Notes: generated from the sequence alone by a model not told the origin. A DNA stretch of 64,000 nucleotides from Cereibacter azotoformans (GCA_017599285.1 JAGFXX010000001.1:496001-560000), one strand, 5' to 3'; shown: positions 54,648 to 63,776, counted from the stretch's first letter. A program made the numbers and translations.

Positions 54648-55633
54648 GCCGGTGCCTCCGACCTTCCACGGCCACGGCCGAGATGGCGCAGCAGCTGGTT
54701 CCAGAAGCCCGCCGACCAGGCGACATGCATGGCTCCGGCGGCAAAGCCCGCGAGAAGCCCGCGGAGGCTGCGCGTCTCCCGCGCGATCAGCGCGCCCCCG
54801 GCAAGGCAGCCCACACCCCACAGGATCAGCGGAAGTGCGAAGACCGGATGCAGCGGGCTGAGCAACGCCAGCATCAGCCCCGGCGCAAGGCCCGCCAGAA
54901 CGATCTGGCGCAGCCCCGGCACCGAGCGGTGCTTGAGGATGTTGCGGGCCCGGCCGCGACCGAAGGCGAAATACTGCTTCATCAGCGCGGGGATCGTGCG
55001 GCGCGGGAAATAGTCCACCCGCGTGCGGGCCGTCAGCCAGATGCGGAAGCCCGCCTGCCGAAGGCGCAGGTCCAGCTCGGCATCCTCGTTGTGGCTGAAG
55101 CTCTCGTCATAGCCACCGATCTGGCGGAAGGCGTCGATCCGCATCAGCGCATGGTGGCCATGATCGACGAACCGCCCGACGGGGGCCACGCGATGCGCCG
55201 CGCCGCCGTTGCCGATGCGCGAATTCTGCGCCGCCGCGATCAGGCCCTGCCAGAAGCCCGAGCCCACCGCCCTCATGCCGACCACCACCGAGGCGGCCCC
55301 GGTCTCCTGCGCTTCGGCCAGCAGCACGTCGCAATAGTCCTGCGGATAGGCGCTGTGGGCATCGATGCGGATCAGCATGTCGGCCTCGGCGCCGAACCGC
55401 GCGACCGCGAGGTTGACGGCCGCGCTCTGGAGGCGGCGGGGGTTGTGGATCAGCGTGATCCCGGCTTCGGGACGGGCGGCGACGCGATCGCGCGTGCCAT
55501 CGGTCGAGCCGCCATCCGCCACCACGATCCGCGCCCCGTGGCTCTCGGCGAACGGCAGAAGACCGTTGAGCACGGCGTCGATGTGATCGACCTCGTTGAG
55601 GGTGGGAATGATGATGAGAACGCGCGGCGTCAT
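54644..55633 (-). CDS. ExoA-like succinoglycan glycosyltransferase (family 2)
   Basis: This 329-residue enzyme has VLIIIPTLNEVDHIDAVLNGL at the N-terminus, VADGGSTDGTRDRV near residue 45, IRIDAHSAYPQDYC (D-A-H in place of the usual DxD) near residue 95 and HNEDAELDLRLRQAGFRIWL near residue 185. After a hydrophobic hinge, the C-terminus has membrane segments (LAPGLMLALLSPLHPVFALPL). This layout matches ExoA, a glucosyltransferase of the succinoglycan pathway. ATG 55633 overlaps the upstream gene by 4 bases. Confidence 0.85.
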   Translation of the reverse strand: MTPRVLIIIPTLNEVDHIDAVLNGLLPFAESHGARIVVADGGSTDGTRDRVAARPEAGITLIHNPRRLQSAAVNLAVARFGAEADMLIRIDAHSAYPQDYCDVLLAEAQETGAASVVVGMRAVGSGFWQGLIAAAQNSRIGNGGAAHRVAPVGRFVDHGHHALMRIDAFRQIGGYDESFSHNEDAELDLRLRQAGFRIWLTARTRVDYFPRRTIPALMKQYFAFGRGRARNILKHRSVPGLRQIVLAGLAPGLMLALLSPLHPVFALPLILWGVGCLAGGALIARETRSLRGLLAGFAAGAMHVAWSAGFWNQLLRHLGRGRGRSEAPA

Positions 55634-56799
55634 GTGGTGAACCAGCCTTTCCGGCGCAGGGCGGCCTGACGGCGGCGGCCGCGTGCGGCCGCAATCTGGG
55701 CCATCAGGCCCGTGACATCCTGACATTCCTCGGGCCCCGTCGCCCAGACCGCTTCGGGGACGTCGCGGACCCTGCCGCGCAGGACCTCGACCCTCGGGGG
55801 ATCGAGGTGGCCGAGAAGGTCTGAAACCTGATCCACGTCCGGCGCGGCGACGGTGAGCCCGATGTTGCAGTCGCCGAGGAAGCTCGCCACTTCCGTCCCC
55901 GCCAGCGCCACCGGAACCGCATGGTGGCGGCACCCTTCATAGAGCCGGTTCGGCAGCAGCCAGTCCGAGTTCTTGCCGGCGTCGTAGCGGTCGATCAGCC
56001 AGGACAGATGCACCTGCCCGTAGATCCCGGCGAGATCCTCGGGATTGCGGTAGGGCCCGCCAAACTCGAGATCGGGATTGGCCGCCACCGTCTCGTGAAA
56101 CCGGGGCAGCTGGTCGAGCGCCGGCTTGCCGCGCAGCAGCACCCGGTACCGGCCGGGCGAGGCCCGTGTCACCCGGTCGAGGCAGTCGAGCGACCAGGCG
56201 CAGCGCAGGATGCCGAACCAGCCGATCGTGATCGGGGCCGTCACCGGCTGCGGCGCAGGCACCGGCGGGATGGCCGCGCCGGGGTAGAAGCACTTGTTCT
56301 CGATCAGCCGGATCGGGGCGCGGGTCTGGCCGAAGGGCTGGAAATACTCGTTGATGAAGCCCGGAGATGAGGTGAGCACCAGCCCCACGCGGCGCAGCAG
56401 CCGCCGCTCGAGCGCGCGCATCGCCTGCGCCCGGAGGCCTTCGCCCAGCATCATGCGGTGGATGTCGAGCACCTCATAGACCACCAGCGCCTCGGGCCAG
56501 AGCGCCTTGGCCCGTGCCGCCAGCGCCAGCATCTCGAGGTTGCGGGCGAGGATCACGTCGGGCGCCTCTTGGGTGGCGAGCCTGCGCCCCAACCCGGCGC
56601 CCGCCCGAAGGACGGAAAAAGCGCGTCGCGCAAGCCGCGCATCGGCCGTCCGGCCGAGGAGGGTGGCCGGTTCGGGCAAGGGCCCCTCTCGCCGGCGGAA
56701 ACCGGCAAGATGAACGGTTGCGCCACCGGCGCGCAGCACGGCCACGCGCCGCCAGATGGCGCTGTCGTCCAGATCATGGGCGAGGTAGAGTATTCGCAA
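55630..56799 (-). CDS. GT4-like glycosyltransferase
   Basis: This 389-residue protein has a GT-B layout: an N-terminal half beginning RILYLAHDLDDSAIWRRV, VILARNLEMLALAARAK near 105, and a C-terminal half with PITIGWFGILRC near 210, VLLRGKPAL near 240, GIYGQVHLSWLIDRYD and NRLYEGCRHHAVPVAL near 310 (donor-site E-G segment). The likely start is TTG 56799, because no ATG gives the family N-terminus and the frame upstream runs antisense to galU. It belongs to the galU-to-exoP operon. Confidence 0.8.
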   Translation of the reverse strand: MRILYLAHDLDDSAIWRRVAVLRAGGATVHLAGFRRREGPLPEPATLLGRTADARLARRAFSVLRAGAGLGRRLATQEAPDVILARNLEMLALAARAKALWPEALVVYEVLDIHRMMLGEGLRAQAMRALERRLLRRVGLVLTSSPGFINEYFQPFGQTRAPIRLIENKCFYPGAAIPPVPAPQPVTAPITIGWFGILRCAWSLDCLDRVTRASPGRYRVLLRGKPALDQLPRFHETVAANPDLEFGGPYRNPEDLAGIYGQVHLSWLIDRYDAGKNSDWLLPNRLYEGCRHHAVPVALAGTEVASFLGDCNIGLTVAAPDVDQVSDLLGHLDPPRVEVLRGRVRDVPEAVWATGPEECQDVTGLMAQIAAARGRRRQAALRRKGWFTT

Positions 56800-56822
56800 T
56801 CTGCCGTCTTTCTCCGGTCGTC

Positions 56823-57752
56823 TCAGCTTGCCGCGGCCACCTTCAGCCGCGGTGCCCTGTGGATGCCGTGCTGATCGCCGATCGCCTCGAGGAAGGCCGC
56901 GAACTCGTCGCGAAGATCGGCGCGCTGCAGAGCCAGCGCGACCGTCGCCTGCAGAAATCCCGCCTTCGAGCCGCAGTCGAACCGCTCGCCGCTGAAGCGG
57001 AACCCGTGGACCGAACCCGGGTGCGTGGCCAGCTCGTGCGCGATGGCGTCGGTCAGCTGGATCTCGCCGCCCGCGCCCACGGTCCGACGGTCGAGGTGCC
57101 GCATGACGCGCGGCCCGAGGATGTAGCGCCCGATCACCGCCATGTTCGAGGGCGCGGTGCCGGCCTTCGGCTTCTCGACGATGCCGCGCGGGCGGACCAG
57201 CGCGCCCTGGCGGGACTCGATGTCGAGGATGCCGTAGGACGAGGCCTTCTCGGGGGCCACTTCCATGGTGGCGATGATGCTGCCGCCGACCTCGGCGTGA
57301 GCTTCCATCATCTGCGCAAGGCAGGGCCGGTCCGAGACCACCATGTCGTCGGGCAGGATCACGGCGAAGGGCCGGTCGCCCACCAGACGCCGCGCGCACC
57401 AGACCGCATGGCCAAGCCCGAGCGCCTCGTGCTGGCGGACATAGGCCACATGGCCGCTGTCGATGTTGGTCGCCTCGAGCGCGGCGAGAAGCTCGGTCTT
57501 GCCGGCGGCGCGCAGCGCCCGCTCGAGCGGCTGGTTGACGTCGAAGAAGTCCTCGAGCGCGCCCTTGCCGCGCGAGGTGACGAAGATGAAATCCTCGATC
57601 CCGGCCTCCCGCGCCTCCTCGACCGCATACTGGATCAGCGGCTTGTCAACGAGGGTCAGGATCTCCTTGGGAATCGACTTCGTGGCGGGAAGGAAGCGCG
57701 TTCCCATCCCGGCAATCGGGAAGATGGCGGTGTTGACCTTCTTCAATGACAT
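56823..57752 (-). CDS. galU: UTP--glucose-1-phosphate uridylyltransferase
   Basis: This 309-residue enzyme makes UDP-glucose, the donor for exopolysaccharide and, through UDP-sulfoquinovose, for sulfolipid. The UTP-binding loop is FPIAGMGTRFLPATKSIPKE near residue 10. VDKPLIQYAVEEA, FVTSRGKGALEDFFD and ILPDDMVVSDRPCL near 130 follow. FECGSK-like FDCGSKAGFLQA occurs near 270. ATG 57752 follows GATCATCATCAAGAGG; TTG 57794 is open but unsupported. It opens the minus-strand exopolysaccharide operon. Confidence 0.94.
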   Translation of the reverse strand: MSLKKVNTAIFPIAGMGTRFLPATKSIPKEILTLVDKPLIQYAVEEAREAGIEDFIFVTSRGKGALEDFFDVNQPLERALRAAGKTELLAALEATNIDSGHVAYVRQHEALGLGHAVWCARRLVGDRPFAVILPDDMVVSDRPCLAQMMEAHAEVGGSIIATMEVAPEKASSYGILDIESRQGALVRPRGIVEKPKAGTAPSNMAVIGRYILGPRVMRHLDRRTVGAGGEIQLTDAIAHELATHPGSVHGFRFSGERFDCGSKAGFLQATVALALQRADLRDEFAAFLEAIGDQHGIHRAPRLKVAAAS

Positions 57753-58075
57753 TCGCGACCTCTTGATGATGATCTGCTGAAAAGGTGGGGCCAAAGTGAC
57801 GGTATCAATCTTTCACACAATGCTGCACCTGCAAAGGGTGCGGACGGACTTGTGATGGACACGGGGCAGTTTCGAGCAATGGCGGCTTATCTATACGGCG
57901 GAGAATGCCCGTTGCCGCGCGATTGTCCAAGGCTGAATCGAGGCGATCTGTTCCTGCATTTCATCAATTCTCCTTGGGTCGGGCGATCTTTCCCGCCGCG
58001 CGCGTCCATCTGCAACTCTGGGGTGAAGCGCAAGGCGCAGCGTCTTCGCTGCAGGCGCAGCCAGCGGGGAGGCGC
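57753..58075. other. 323-base spacer between galU and the sqdC gene
   Basis: No gene with family support, good ribosome-binding site or coding bias is seen; a 75-residue plus-strand frame at 57852 looks like chance. The region should hold the galU promoter near its left side and the 3' end signals of the sqd operon at its right side. I see no strong hairpin. Confidence 0.5.
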
Positions 58076-58891
58076 CTAGATCATGAGCGGCAAGGTGCGC
58101 AGCAGCAGCTCGCGCCCGCCGGGCCGCCAGCCCAGGGCCGACAGGCGCCGGCAGTCGAGCGGGCTGACCTGCGAGGCGTCCGCGCGCGGCGGCAGCGGGC
58201 GCGAGAGACCCGTCAGCCGTGCGACCTCGGCCAGAAGGTCGTGACGGTCGAGGAGCAGATCCGAGGCGTGGAAGGCGCCCGTCTCCTCGCGTTGCAGCAG
58301 CAGCAGGACGGCCGCGGCGAGATCCGAGCCATGGATCTCGGTCGCCGCGCGCGGAGGGATCGGCCGGCCCGCGCGGAAGTCGTCAAAGAGGGAGCGCCAC
58401 TTGTGGTCCGGTGCGGGCCCATAGACGCCGGTTGCCCGCAGGCTCGCCCCGCCCGCCGCGACGAGGGCTGTCTCGGCCTCGGCCTTGACCTGCCCGTAGA
58501 GGCTGTCGGGGCAGGTCGGCATGCCTTCGGTCAAGAGCGTGCCGGGCGGGTAGCCGTCGAACACCGCGCGCGAGGAGAGAAAGACGATCCGTCGCCCGCG
58601 CATCGCCTCGAAGAGCCGCAGGCTGCCGTCGAGATTGGCGCGGCGGAACCCGGCGGGGTCGGCGCCTTCGCCGCCACGGTAGCGGCCGGGGACATGCTGG
58701 AAGGCGCAGTGGACCAGCGCCTCGACATCCCCAAGCGGCGGCGGCGGCCCGAGAAGATCATAGGGGCGGTGCTCGTCCGGCGACCCGGTGGGGCGGCGCG
58801 ACAGCAGGACGAGATCATGGCCCGCTGCCCGCGCCGCCTCGGCGATGAAGCGGCCGACGATCCCGCCGGCTCCGGTCAGCGCAAGGCGCAT
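58076..58891 (-). CDS. sqdC: NAD(P)-dependent epimerase/reductase, SqdC-like
   Basis: This 271-residue extended-SDR protein has the cofactor loop LALTGAGGIVGRFIAEA near residue 3, VFLSSRAVFDGYPPG near 105 and DSLYGQVKAEAE with the Tyr-x3-Lys pair near residue 132. In R. sphaeroides, sqdC is the third gene of the sqdBDC sulfolipid operon and encodes a reductase-like protein of unclear role. The operon order and reading direction here fit. It overlaps sqdD by 16 bases. An open frame upstream is not used because ATG 58891 starts at the Rossmann strand. Confidence 0.82.
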   Translation of the reverse strand: MRLALTGAGGIVGRFIAEAARAAGHDLVLLSRRPTGSPDEHRPYDLLGPPPPLGDVEALVHCAFQHVPGRYRGGEGADPAGFRRANLDGSLRLFEAMRGRRIVFLSSRAVFDGYPPGTLLTEGMPTCPDSLYGQVKAEAETALVAAGGASLRATGVYGPAPDHKWRSLFDDFRAGRPIPPRAATEIHGSDLAAAVLLLLQREETGAFHASDLLLDRHDLLAEVARLTGLSRPLPPRADASQVSPLDCRRLSALGWRPGGRELLLRTLPLMI

Positions 58892-59712
58892 GGCCGGGGA
58901 AGGTCCGCAAGGTCGGGCACCGGCCCGTCGCCCGCATAGCTGCGCCACAGGTCGATCAGCGGACGCAGCCGCTCGGCCTTCTCATGCTCCTGCCACGGTT
59001 TTTCATACTGGAAGTGCAGGACCCGGATCTGCTCCCAGCTCCAGAGGTCGGGCAGGGCGAACCAGACATACTGGAGCATGTTGCAGAAGACCGGCAGGCC
59101 CTGCCAGTCGGGGAAGAACTCCTGCAGGAAGCTCTGGTCGGTCCGCCGCCAGAACACCCCCGGCCGGTCGAGGTGCGCCAGCATCCGGGCGAAGGTGTCC
59201 TCCGACGGGCGGGCGGTGAAGACGCCCGAGTTCATCCTGTGGAAGTCGGACAGGCTCTCATAGACGTTCGGCGCGGCGCAGAACTCGGGATATTCGAACA
59301 GCCGGTCGATGTTGCGCAGCACCAGCGCGTCGGCGTCGATGAAGACGACCGAGCGGTATTCGACCAGCTGCCAGAGCCGCAACTTGGCGAAATTGTCGAG
59401 CGGCGTGTGGAAGGGCGGCTTGCCCCCCTTGGTGAAGGCCGCCCGCGCATGCAGCGCGTCTCGGGCGTGGGTGGCGTTGAACTCGGGCGAGGTGGGCAGA
59501 AGCGCGACCCGCACGAGCCGCGCCCCCTGCGCCCGCAACGGCGCCAGCGCCCCTTCCGGCACATCCGTATGCAGCACCACGCGGTCGGCCGCGGTGCCGC
59601 TGTGGGCGAGCGAGCGCAGCAGCGCCCGCGCACCCAGCGCGTAGTCGGCGTTGGTCACAAGCGTGACATAGGCCCGGTCGGAGCCCGCCTGCGTTTCGGC
59701 AACCAGATCCAA
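58876..59712 (-). CDS. sqdD: GT8-family glycosyltransferase, SqdD-like
   Basis: This 278-residue protein resembles glycogenin-like transferases. YVTLVTNADYALGARALLRSL is at residue 15, LDNFAKLRLWQLVEYRSVVFIDADALVLRNIDRLFE near 104 includes the DAD metal motif (text read as two blocks), and VLHFQYEKPWQEHEK is near 232. SqdD is proposed to transfer sulfoquinovose in R. sphaeroides. The frame begins with TTG 59712, directly behind the sqdB stop (TGATTG). No ATG is in frame nearby. Confidence 0.85.
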   Translation of the reverse strand: MDLVAETQAGSDRAYVTLVTNADYALGARALLRSLAHSGTAADRVVLHTDVPEGALAPLRAQGARLVRVALLPTSPEFNATHARDALHARAAFTKGGKPPFHTPLDNFAKLRLWQLVEYRSVVFIDADALVLRNIDRLFEYPEFCAAPNVYESLSDFHRMNSGVFTARPSEDTFARMLAHLDRPGVFWRRTDQSFLQEFFPDWQGLPVFCNMLQYVWFALPDLWSWEQIRVLHFQYEKPWQEHEKAERLRPLIDLWRSYAGDGPVPDLADLPRPCALR

Positions 59713-60927
59713 TCAGGACACCGAGCGCAGCCGCCGCCCCTCGGGGTCGTGCTCGACCCGCTGCGCGATGTCCTTCGTCCAGGCCGAGACGCAGGGCACG
59801 CGGCTGCGGTCGATCCGGTGGGCGAACTTCTTGGCCACATCCACCACCTCGGCCAGAAGCCCCTCCTGCAACGTCACCGGCTTCAGCCCCAGGGCGAGGA
59901 ACTGGTCGTTCCTGACCAGCAGCTCGTTCTCGTCCGCCTCCTTTCGCGGGTTGGGCAGGTAGGAGACCTTGGCCCCCGTCATCTTCGCCACCATCTCGGC
60001 CAGGTCGCGGACGCGGTGGGTCTCGGTCATCTGGTTGAAGATCTTGACCCGGTCGCCCGCCTTCGGCGCATCCGACAGGGCCAGCTCGACGCAGCGGACC
60101 GAGTCCTGCAAATGGATGAAGGCGCGGGTCTGGCCGCCCGTGCCATGCACCGTCAGCGGATAGCCGATCGCGGCCTGGATCAGGAAGCGGTTCAGCACGG
60201 TGCCGTAGTCGCCGTCATAGTCGAAGCGGTTGATGAGTTGCGGGTGCCGCCGGGTCTGGCTGGTGTGCGTGCCCCAGACGATGCCCTGATGCAGATCGGT
60301 GATCCTGAGCCCGTCGTTCTGGGCGTAATACTGGAAGAGGATCTGATCGAGGCTCTTGGTCATGTGATAGACCGAGCCGGGCCGCGTCGGGTAAAGGATC
60401 TCGAGGTCCCTCGGGCCTGTGGGCGTGTCCACCGTCACGTCGAGGTAGCCCTCGGGGATCGGGGCGCCGACGGTCGAATAGCCATAGACGCCCATCGTGC
60501 CGAGATGGACGAGATGGGCGTCCACGCCCGTCTCGACCATCGCCGCCAGCAGGTTGTGCGTCGCATTGACGTTGTTGTTGACGGTATAGACCTTGTGGCG
60601 ATCCGACTTCATCGAATAGGGCGCGGCGCGCTGTTCGGCGAAATGGATGATCGCGTCGGGGCGGTACTCGGCAAGCCAGGCCCGGATCCGGTCGTACTCC
60701 CGCAGGTCGAGCAGGTGGAAATGCAGCCGCTGGCCGGTCTCCTGGTGCCAGATCCGGCACCGCTCCTGGATCGAATCCATCGGTGTGAGGGACTGCACAC
60801 CCAGCTCGGCGTCGATCCAGCGCCGCGAGAGGTTGTCCACGATATGGATCTCGTGGCCGAGGTCCGACAGGTGAAGCGCCGTCGGCCAGCCCACGAACCC
60901 GTCTCCACCCAGAACTGCAATGCGCAT
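59713..60927 (-). CDS. sqdB: UDP-sulfoquinovose synthase
   Basis: This 404-residue SDR enzyme converts UDP-glucose plus sulfite to UDP-sulfoquinovose for sulfoquinovosyl-diacylglycerol. The NAD loop is IAVLGGDGFVGWPTALHLS. The catalytic Thr lies in LGTMGVYGYS near residue 144, and Tyr-x3-Lys in VYHMTKSLDQ near residue 185. LHQGIVWGTHT near residue 210 and HYGTVLNRF-like DYGTVLNRF follow the family pattern. ATG 60927 has AGGAGG directly upstream. galU upstream supplies the UDP-glucose. It is the first gene of the sqdB-D-C operon. Confidence 0.94.
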   Translation of the reverse strand: MRIAVLGGDGFVGWPTALHLSDLGHEIHIVDNLSRRWIDAELGVQSLTPMDSIQERCRIWHQETGQRLHFHLLDLREYDRIRAWLAEYRPDAIIHFAEQRAAPYSMKSDRHKVYTVNNNVNATHNLLAAMVETGVDAHLVHLGTMGVYGYSTVGAPIPEGYLDVTVDTPTGPRDLEILYPTRPGSVYHMTKSLDQILFQYYAQNDGLRITDLHQGIVWGTHTSQTRRHPQLINRFDYDGDYGTVLNRFLIQAAIGYPLTVHGTGGQTRAFIHLQDSVRCVELALSDAPKAGDRVKIFNQMTETHRVRDLAEMVAKMTGAKVSYLPNPRKEADENELLVRNDQFLALGLKPVTLQEGLLAEVVDVAKKFAHRIDRSRVPCVSAWTKDIAQRVEHDPEGRRLRSVS

Positions 60928-61061
60928 GAGGCCTCCTTGCTGAACCGCGCGTGCCCCTGACGGAGCACACGTCCTCGTGAACATCTTGGTCCGTATCCGC
61001 TGCAAGTCCACAGGTCGAATGAACTTTTCACGACGCTCGGCAAGCGGACGCCGACGCGGTG

Positions 61062-61630
61062 TCAGGCGCTGCGGCGCTGGCCTGCGTGCGGGCCCTCGGC
61101 AAATTCCTCGATCATCCGGGCGCAGAACGCTTCGAGATCGTCCGGCTTGCGGCTGGTGACGAGACCCTGATCCACCACCACCTCGGCGTCGGTCCAGTGC
61201 CCGCCCGCGTTGCGGATGTCGGTGGCGAGCGACGGAAAGGAGGTCAGCCGGCGCCCTCGAGCACGCCCGCCTCGACCAGTGCCCAGGGGCCGTGGCAGAT
61301 CGCAGCGACGGGCTTGCCCGCCTCGAAGAAGCCGCGGACGAAGGCCACGGCCTCGGCGCTGCCGCGGATCTTGTCGGCTCCGACCGTTCCGCCGGGGATC
61401 ACGAGACCGTCGAACCCGGACGCCGAGACGTCGGAGACAGTGGCATCGACCGGATGGCGCGAGCCGGGATCGAGATCCTGGTTCACCGTCTCGGCCGTGC
61501 CCGCCTCGAGGCTGACCGCGACGACCTTCGCCCCCGCTTCGGTGAGCGCCTGGGCCGGGCGTACGAACTCCACATCCTCGGTGCCGCGGGGCGCGATCAG
61601 GATGGCGATGGTCTTGCCGTCGAGTTGCAT
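61062..61630 (-). pseudogene. DJ-1/PfpI-family protein with a one-base frameshift
   Basis: ATG 61630 starts a class-I glutamine-amidotransferase-like protein (IAILIAPRGTEDVEF, LVIPGGTVGADKIR, the nucleophile-elbow ICHGPWALVEAG). The frame stops at 61244 after GVLEGAG. In another frame, the family C-terminus continues from about 61240: LTSFPSLATDIRNAGG, VVDQGLVTSRKPDDL and AQMIEEFAEG, ending at 61062. The GGCGCCGG before the stop fits an original GGCCGCCGG, so one C is missing. The restored protein would have 189 residues, the normal length. Members include stress chaperone/glyoxalase-like proteins. It could be a true mutation or a sequencing error. Confidence 0.85.
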
Positions 61631-61815
61631 GGGACGTCCTTCCTCGATGGTGCGGTCCGGGGGGGCCGCGGTCGGGGCTGCAACGACGGGCGCCGGCGTC
61701 TGTTCCGAAGGCCGGGGGCGACTGTGCAGCAGGGCAGGGGCGCTGTGCTGCGCGGGGCGGGGGAAAGGTTGGCAGGCTGTGCTAGATGTCGCCTGACCGT
61801 CTGGAGGACATGCGC

Positions 61816-62847
61816 ATGACAGTTGAATTCGGCCTCGACACATTCGGCGACGTGACCTGGGACAGCGGCAAGCGGCTGCTGCCCCAGCGCGAGGTGCTGC
61901 GCCATGTGGTCGAGGAGGCCGTTCTGGCCGACGAGGTGGGCGTGGACGTCATTGGCCTCGGCGAGCATCACCGGGACGATTTCGCCATTTCGGCGCCCGA
62001 GATCCTGCTGGCGGCGATCGGGGCGCGGACCAGCCGCATCCGGCTGGGAACGGCGGTCACGGTGCTGGGCTCGGACGATCCGGTGCGGCTGTTCCAGCGG
62101 TTCTCGACGCTCGACGCGATTTCGGGCGGGCGCGCCGAGGTGACGCTCGGGCGGGGGTCCTTCACCGAGAGCTTTCCGCTCTTCGGCTTCGACATGGCCG
62201 ACTACCACGCGCTCTTCGAGGAAAAGCTCGATCTGTTCGCGCGCCTGATCCGTCAGGAGGAAGTCACCTGGTCCGGCACCACCCGCGCCCCGCTCGAGCG
62301 GCAGCGGGTCTGGCCGCCGCTGGGCGAGCAGGGCCTGCGCAGCTGGATCGGGGTGGGCGGCAGCCCTGAATCCGTCGTGCGGGCGGTGCGCTACCGGATG
62401 CCGATGATCCTGGCCATCATCGGCGGGTCGGCGCGGCGCTTCCTGCCCTTCGTCGATCTCTACCGCCGCGCCTCGGATCAGGCGGGCCTTGCGCCCATGC
62501 CGCTGGGCGTCCATTCGCCGGGCCATGTCGCGCCGACGGACGAACAGGCGCGAGACGAGGCGTTTCCGGCCTACAAGGCGCTCCATGACCGGATCGGGTC
62601 CGAGCGCGGCTGGCCGAGCCTCCGGCGCGAGGACTTCCTGCGCGAGGTCGAGCATGGCTCGATGTATGTGGGCGCGCCCGAGACGGTGGCGCGGCGGATC
62701 GCCGACACCGTGGGCGCGCTGGATCTTGCGCGCTTCCAGTTGAAGTATTCGATGGGCCCGCTGGACCACGGCGCGCTGATGCGGTCGATCGAGCTTTACG
62801 GGCGGCAGGTCCTGCCCATGGTCCGCGACATGCTGGCCCGCGGCTGA
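61816..62847 (+). CDS. LLM-class flavin-dependent oxidoreductase
   Basis: This 343-residue luciferase-like TIM-barrel protein has GLDTFGDVTWDSG at the N-terminus, DVIGLGEHHRDDFAISAPEILLAAI near residue 50, LGTAVTVLGSDDPVRL near 80, AISGGRAEVTLGRGSFTESFPLFG near 107 and SWIGVGGSPESVV near 178. It should bind FMN or F420-like flavin and act as a monooxygenase or reductase with unknown substrate. GGAGG lies eight bases before ATG 61816; ATG 61810 is two codons earlier. It is divergent from the broken DJ-1 gene. No partner reductase is adjacent. Confidence 0.88.
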   Translation: MTVEFGLDTFGDVTWDSGKRLLPQREVLRHVVEEAVLADEVGVDVIGLGEHHRDDFAISAPEILLAAIGARTSRIRLGTAVTVLGSDDPVRLFQRFSTLDAISGGRAEVTLGRGSFTESFPLFGFDMADYHALFEEKLDLFARLIRQEEVTWSGTTRAPLERQRVWPPLGEQGLRSWIGVGGSPESVVRAVRYRMPMILAIIGGSARRFLPFVDLYRRASDQAGLAPMPLGVHSPGHVAPTDEQARDEAFPAYKALHDRIGSERGWPSLRREDFLREVEHGSMYVGAPETVARRIADTVGALDLARFQLKYSMGPLDHGALMRSIELYGRQVLPMVRDMLARG

Positions 62848-62971
62848 ACGGCCCTTCGGCCCGGTGCCACGGGGCGGGCCCTGTTGGCGCAGCGTCGCTA
62901 TCGCCGGTTGCAGCTTCGGACTCTGGCGTTAAAGATTGGTGCGTCCTGAATTTTGGTATCGGAGCGGTACG

Positions 62972-63763
62972 ATGGAGCGTCCTCTGGTGAGCAACGAGGT
63001 CACGCGGCTTGGGCCGGATGCCAAGTTTCACCACGCCGGCCTGCGCCGCGGCCTGACCCCCTCCACCCTGCGCAAGCTGGACGCGATCGCGCGCCTGCGT
63101 GTCTTTCCCCGGGATTCGGTGGTCGTGCCGCAGGGCGGCGCGCTCGAATATGTGGGCAACGTCGTCCGGGGCGTGCTGAGGATGGAGCGGCTGCTCGCGG
63201 ACGGGCGGTCGCAGATCGTGGGGCTTCTCGTGCCCTCCGACATGTTCGGGCGGGTCTTTTCCGACCGATCCGACTATTCCATCGAAGCGGCGACCGAGGT
63301 CACGCTCTGCTGTTTCGAGCGCCACGCCTTCGAGTCCCTCGTGCGGAGCTGCCCCGATCTCGAACATGCGGTGCTGCTGGCGGTGCTGGACGAACTCGAC
63401 GCCGCGCGAGAATGGATCACGCTGCGGGCCGGGGCCACCGTGGCCGCGCGTCTGGCCACCTACCTTCTGATGCTCTGCCGCCGCTGGCCGCACCAGACCA
63501 GCGAGCTGACCGGAGACCAGCAGCGAATCATCGTGAACGTTCCGATCGCCCGCAACGATCTTGCGCTCTATCTGGGCACGACGGTGGAATCGATCTCGCG
63601 CGCGGTGCAGGGCTTCTCGCGCGACGGGCTGATCTCGATTCGCACGCCGCTCCGGTTCGAGATCACGGATCTTCCCGCCCTCATCGCCCTGTCGGAAAAC
63701 GAGGAATTTGACGCAGCCGCGCTGCTGACCGATCTGCGCGCCGGCTGTGGTGGGTCATTCTGA
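62972..63763 (+). CDS. CRP/FNR-family transcription regulator without iron-sulfur cysteines
   Basis: This 263-residue regulator has a cyclic-nucleotide-fold sensor (residues ~35-145; VVRGVLRMERLLADGRSQIVGLLVPSDMFG) and a winged helix with LPRNDLALYLG-like IARNDLALYLGTTVESISRAVQGFSRDGLI near residue 205 (E-S-x-S-R recognition helix). The N-terminal C-x2-C-x7-C cluster of FnrL is missing: no cysteine occurs in the first ~110 residues, so it is not the oxygen sensor FnrL. R. sphaeroides has several such paralogues. The start ATG 62972 follows GGAGCGG. A second FNR-type gene follows at 63920. Confidence 0.88.
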   Translation: MERPLVSNEVTRLGPDAKFHHAGLRRGLTPSTLRKLDAIARLRVFPRDSVVVPQGGALEYVGNVVRGVLRMERLLADGRSQIVGLLVPSDMFGRVFSDRSDYSIEAATEVTLCCFERHAFESLVRSCPDLEHAVLLAVLDELDAAREWITLRAGATVAARLATYLLMLCRRWPHQTSELTGDQQRIIVNVPIARNDLALYLGTTVESISRAVQGFSRDGLISIRTPLRFEITDLPALIALSENEEFDAAALLTDLRAGCGGSF

Positions 63764-63776
63764 CCAGGCGCGCGAA

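Noticed and set aside
57852..58079. 75-codon plus-strand frame between galU and sqdC
   Set aside because: No recognisable domain; the end is Arg-rich and it overlaps the sqdC gene end.
62972..63763. FnrL oxygen sensor
   Set aside because: No cysteine cluster is present in the N-terminal ~110 residues.
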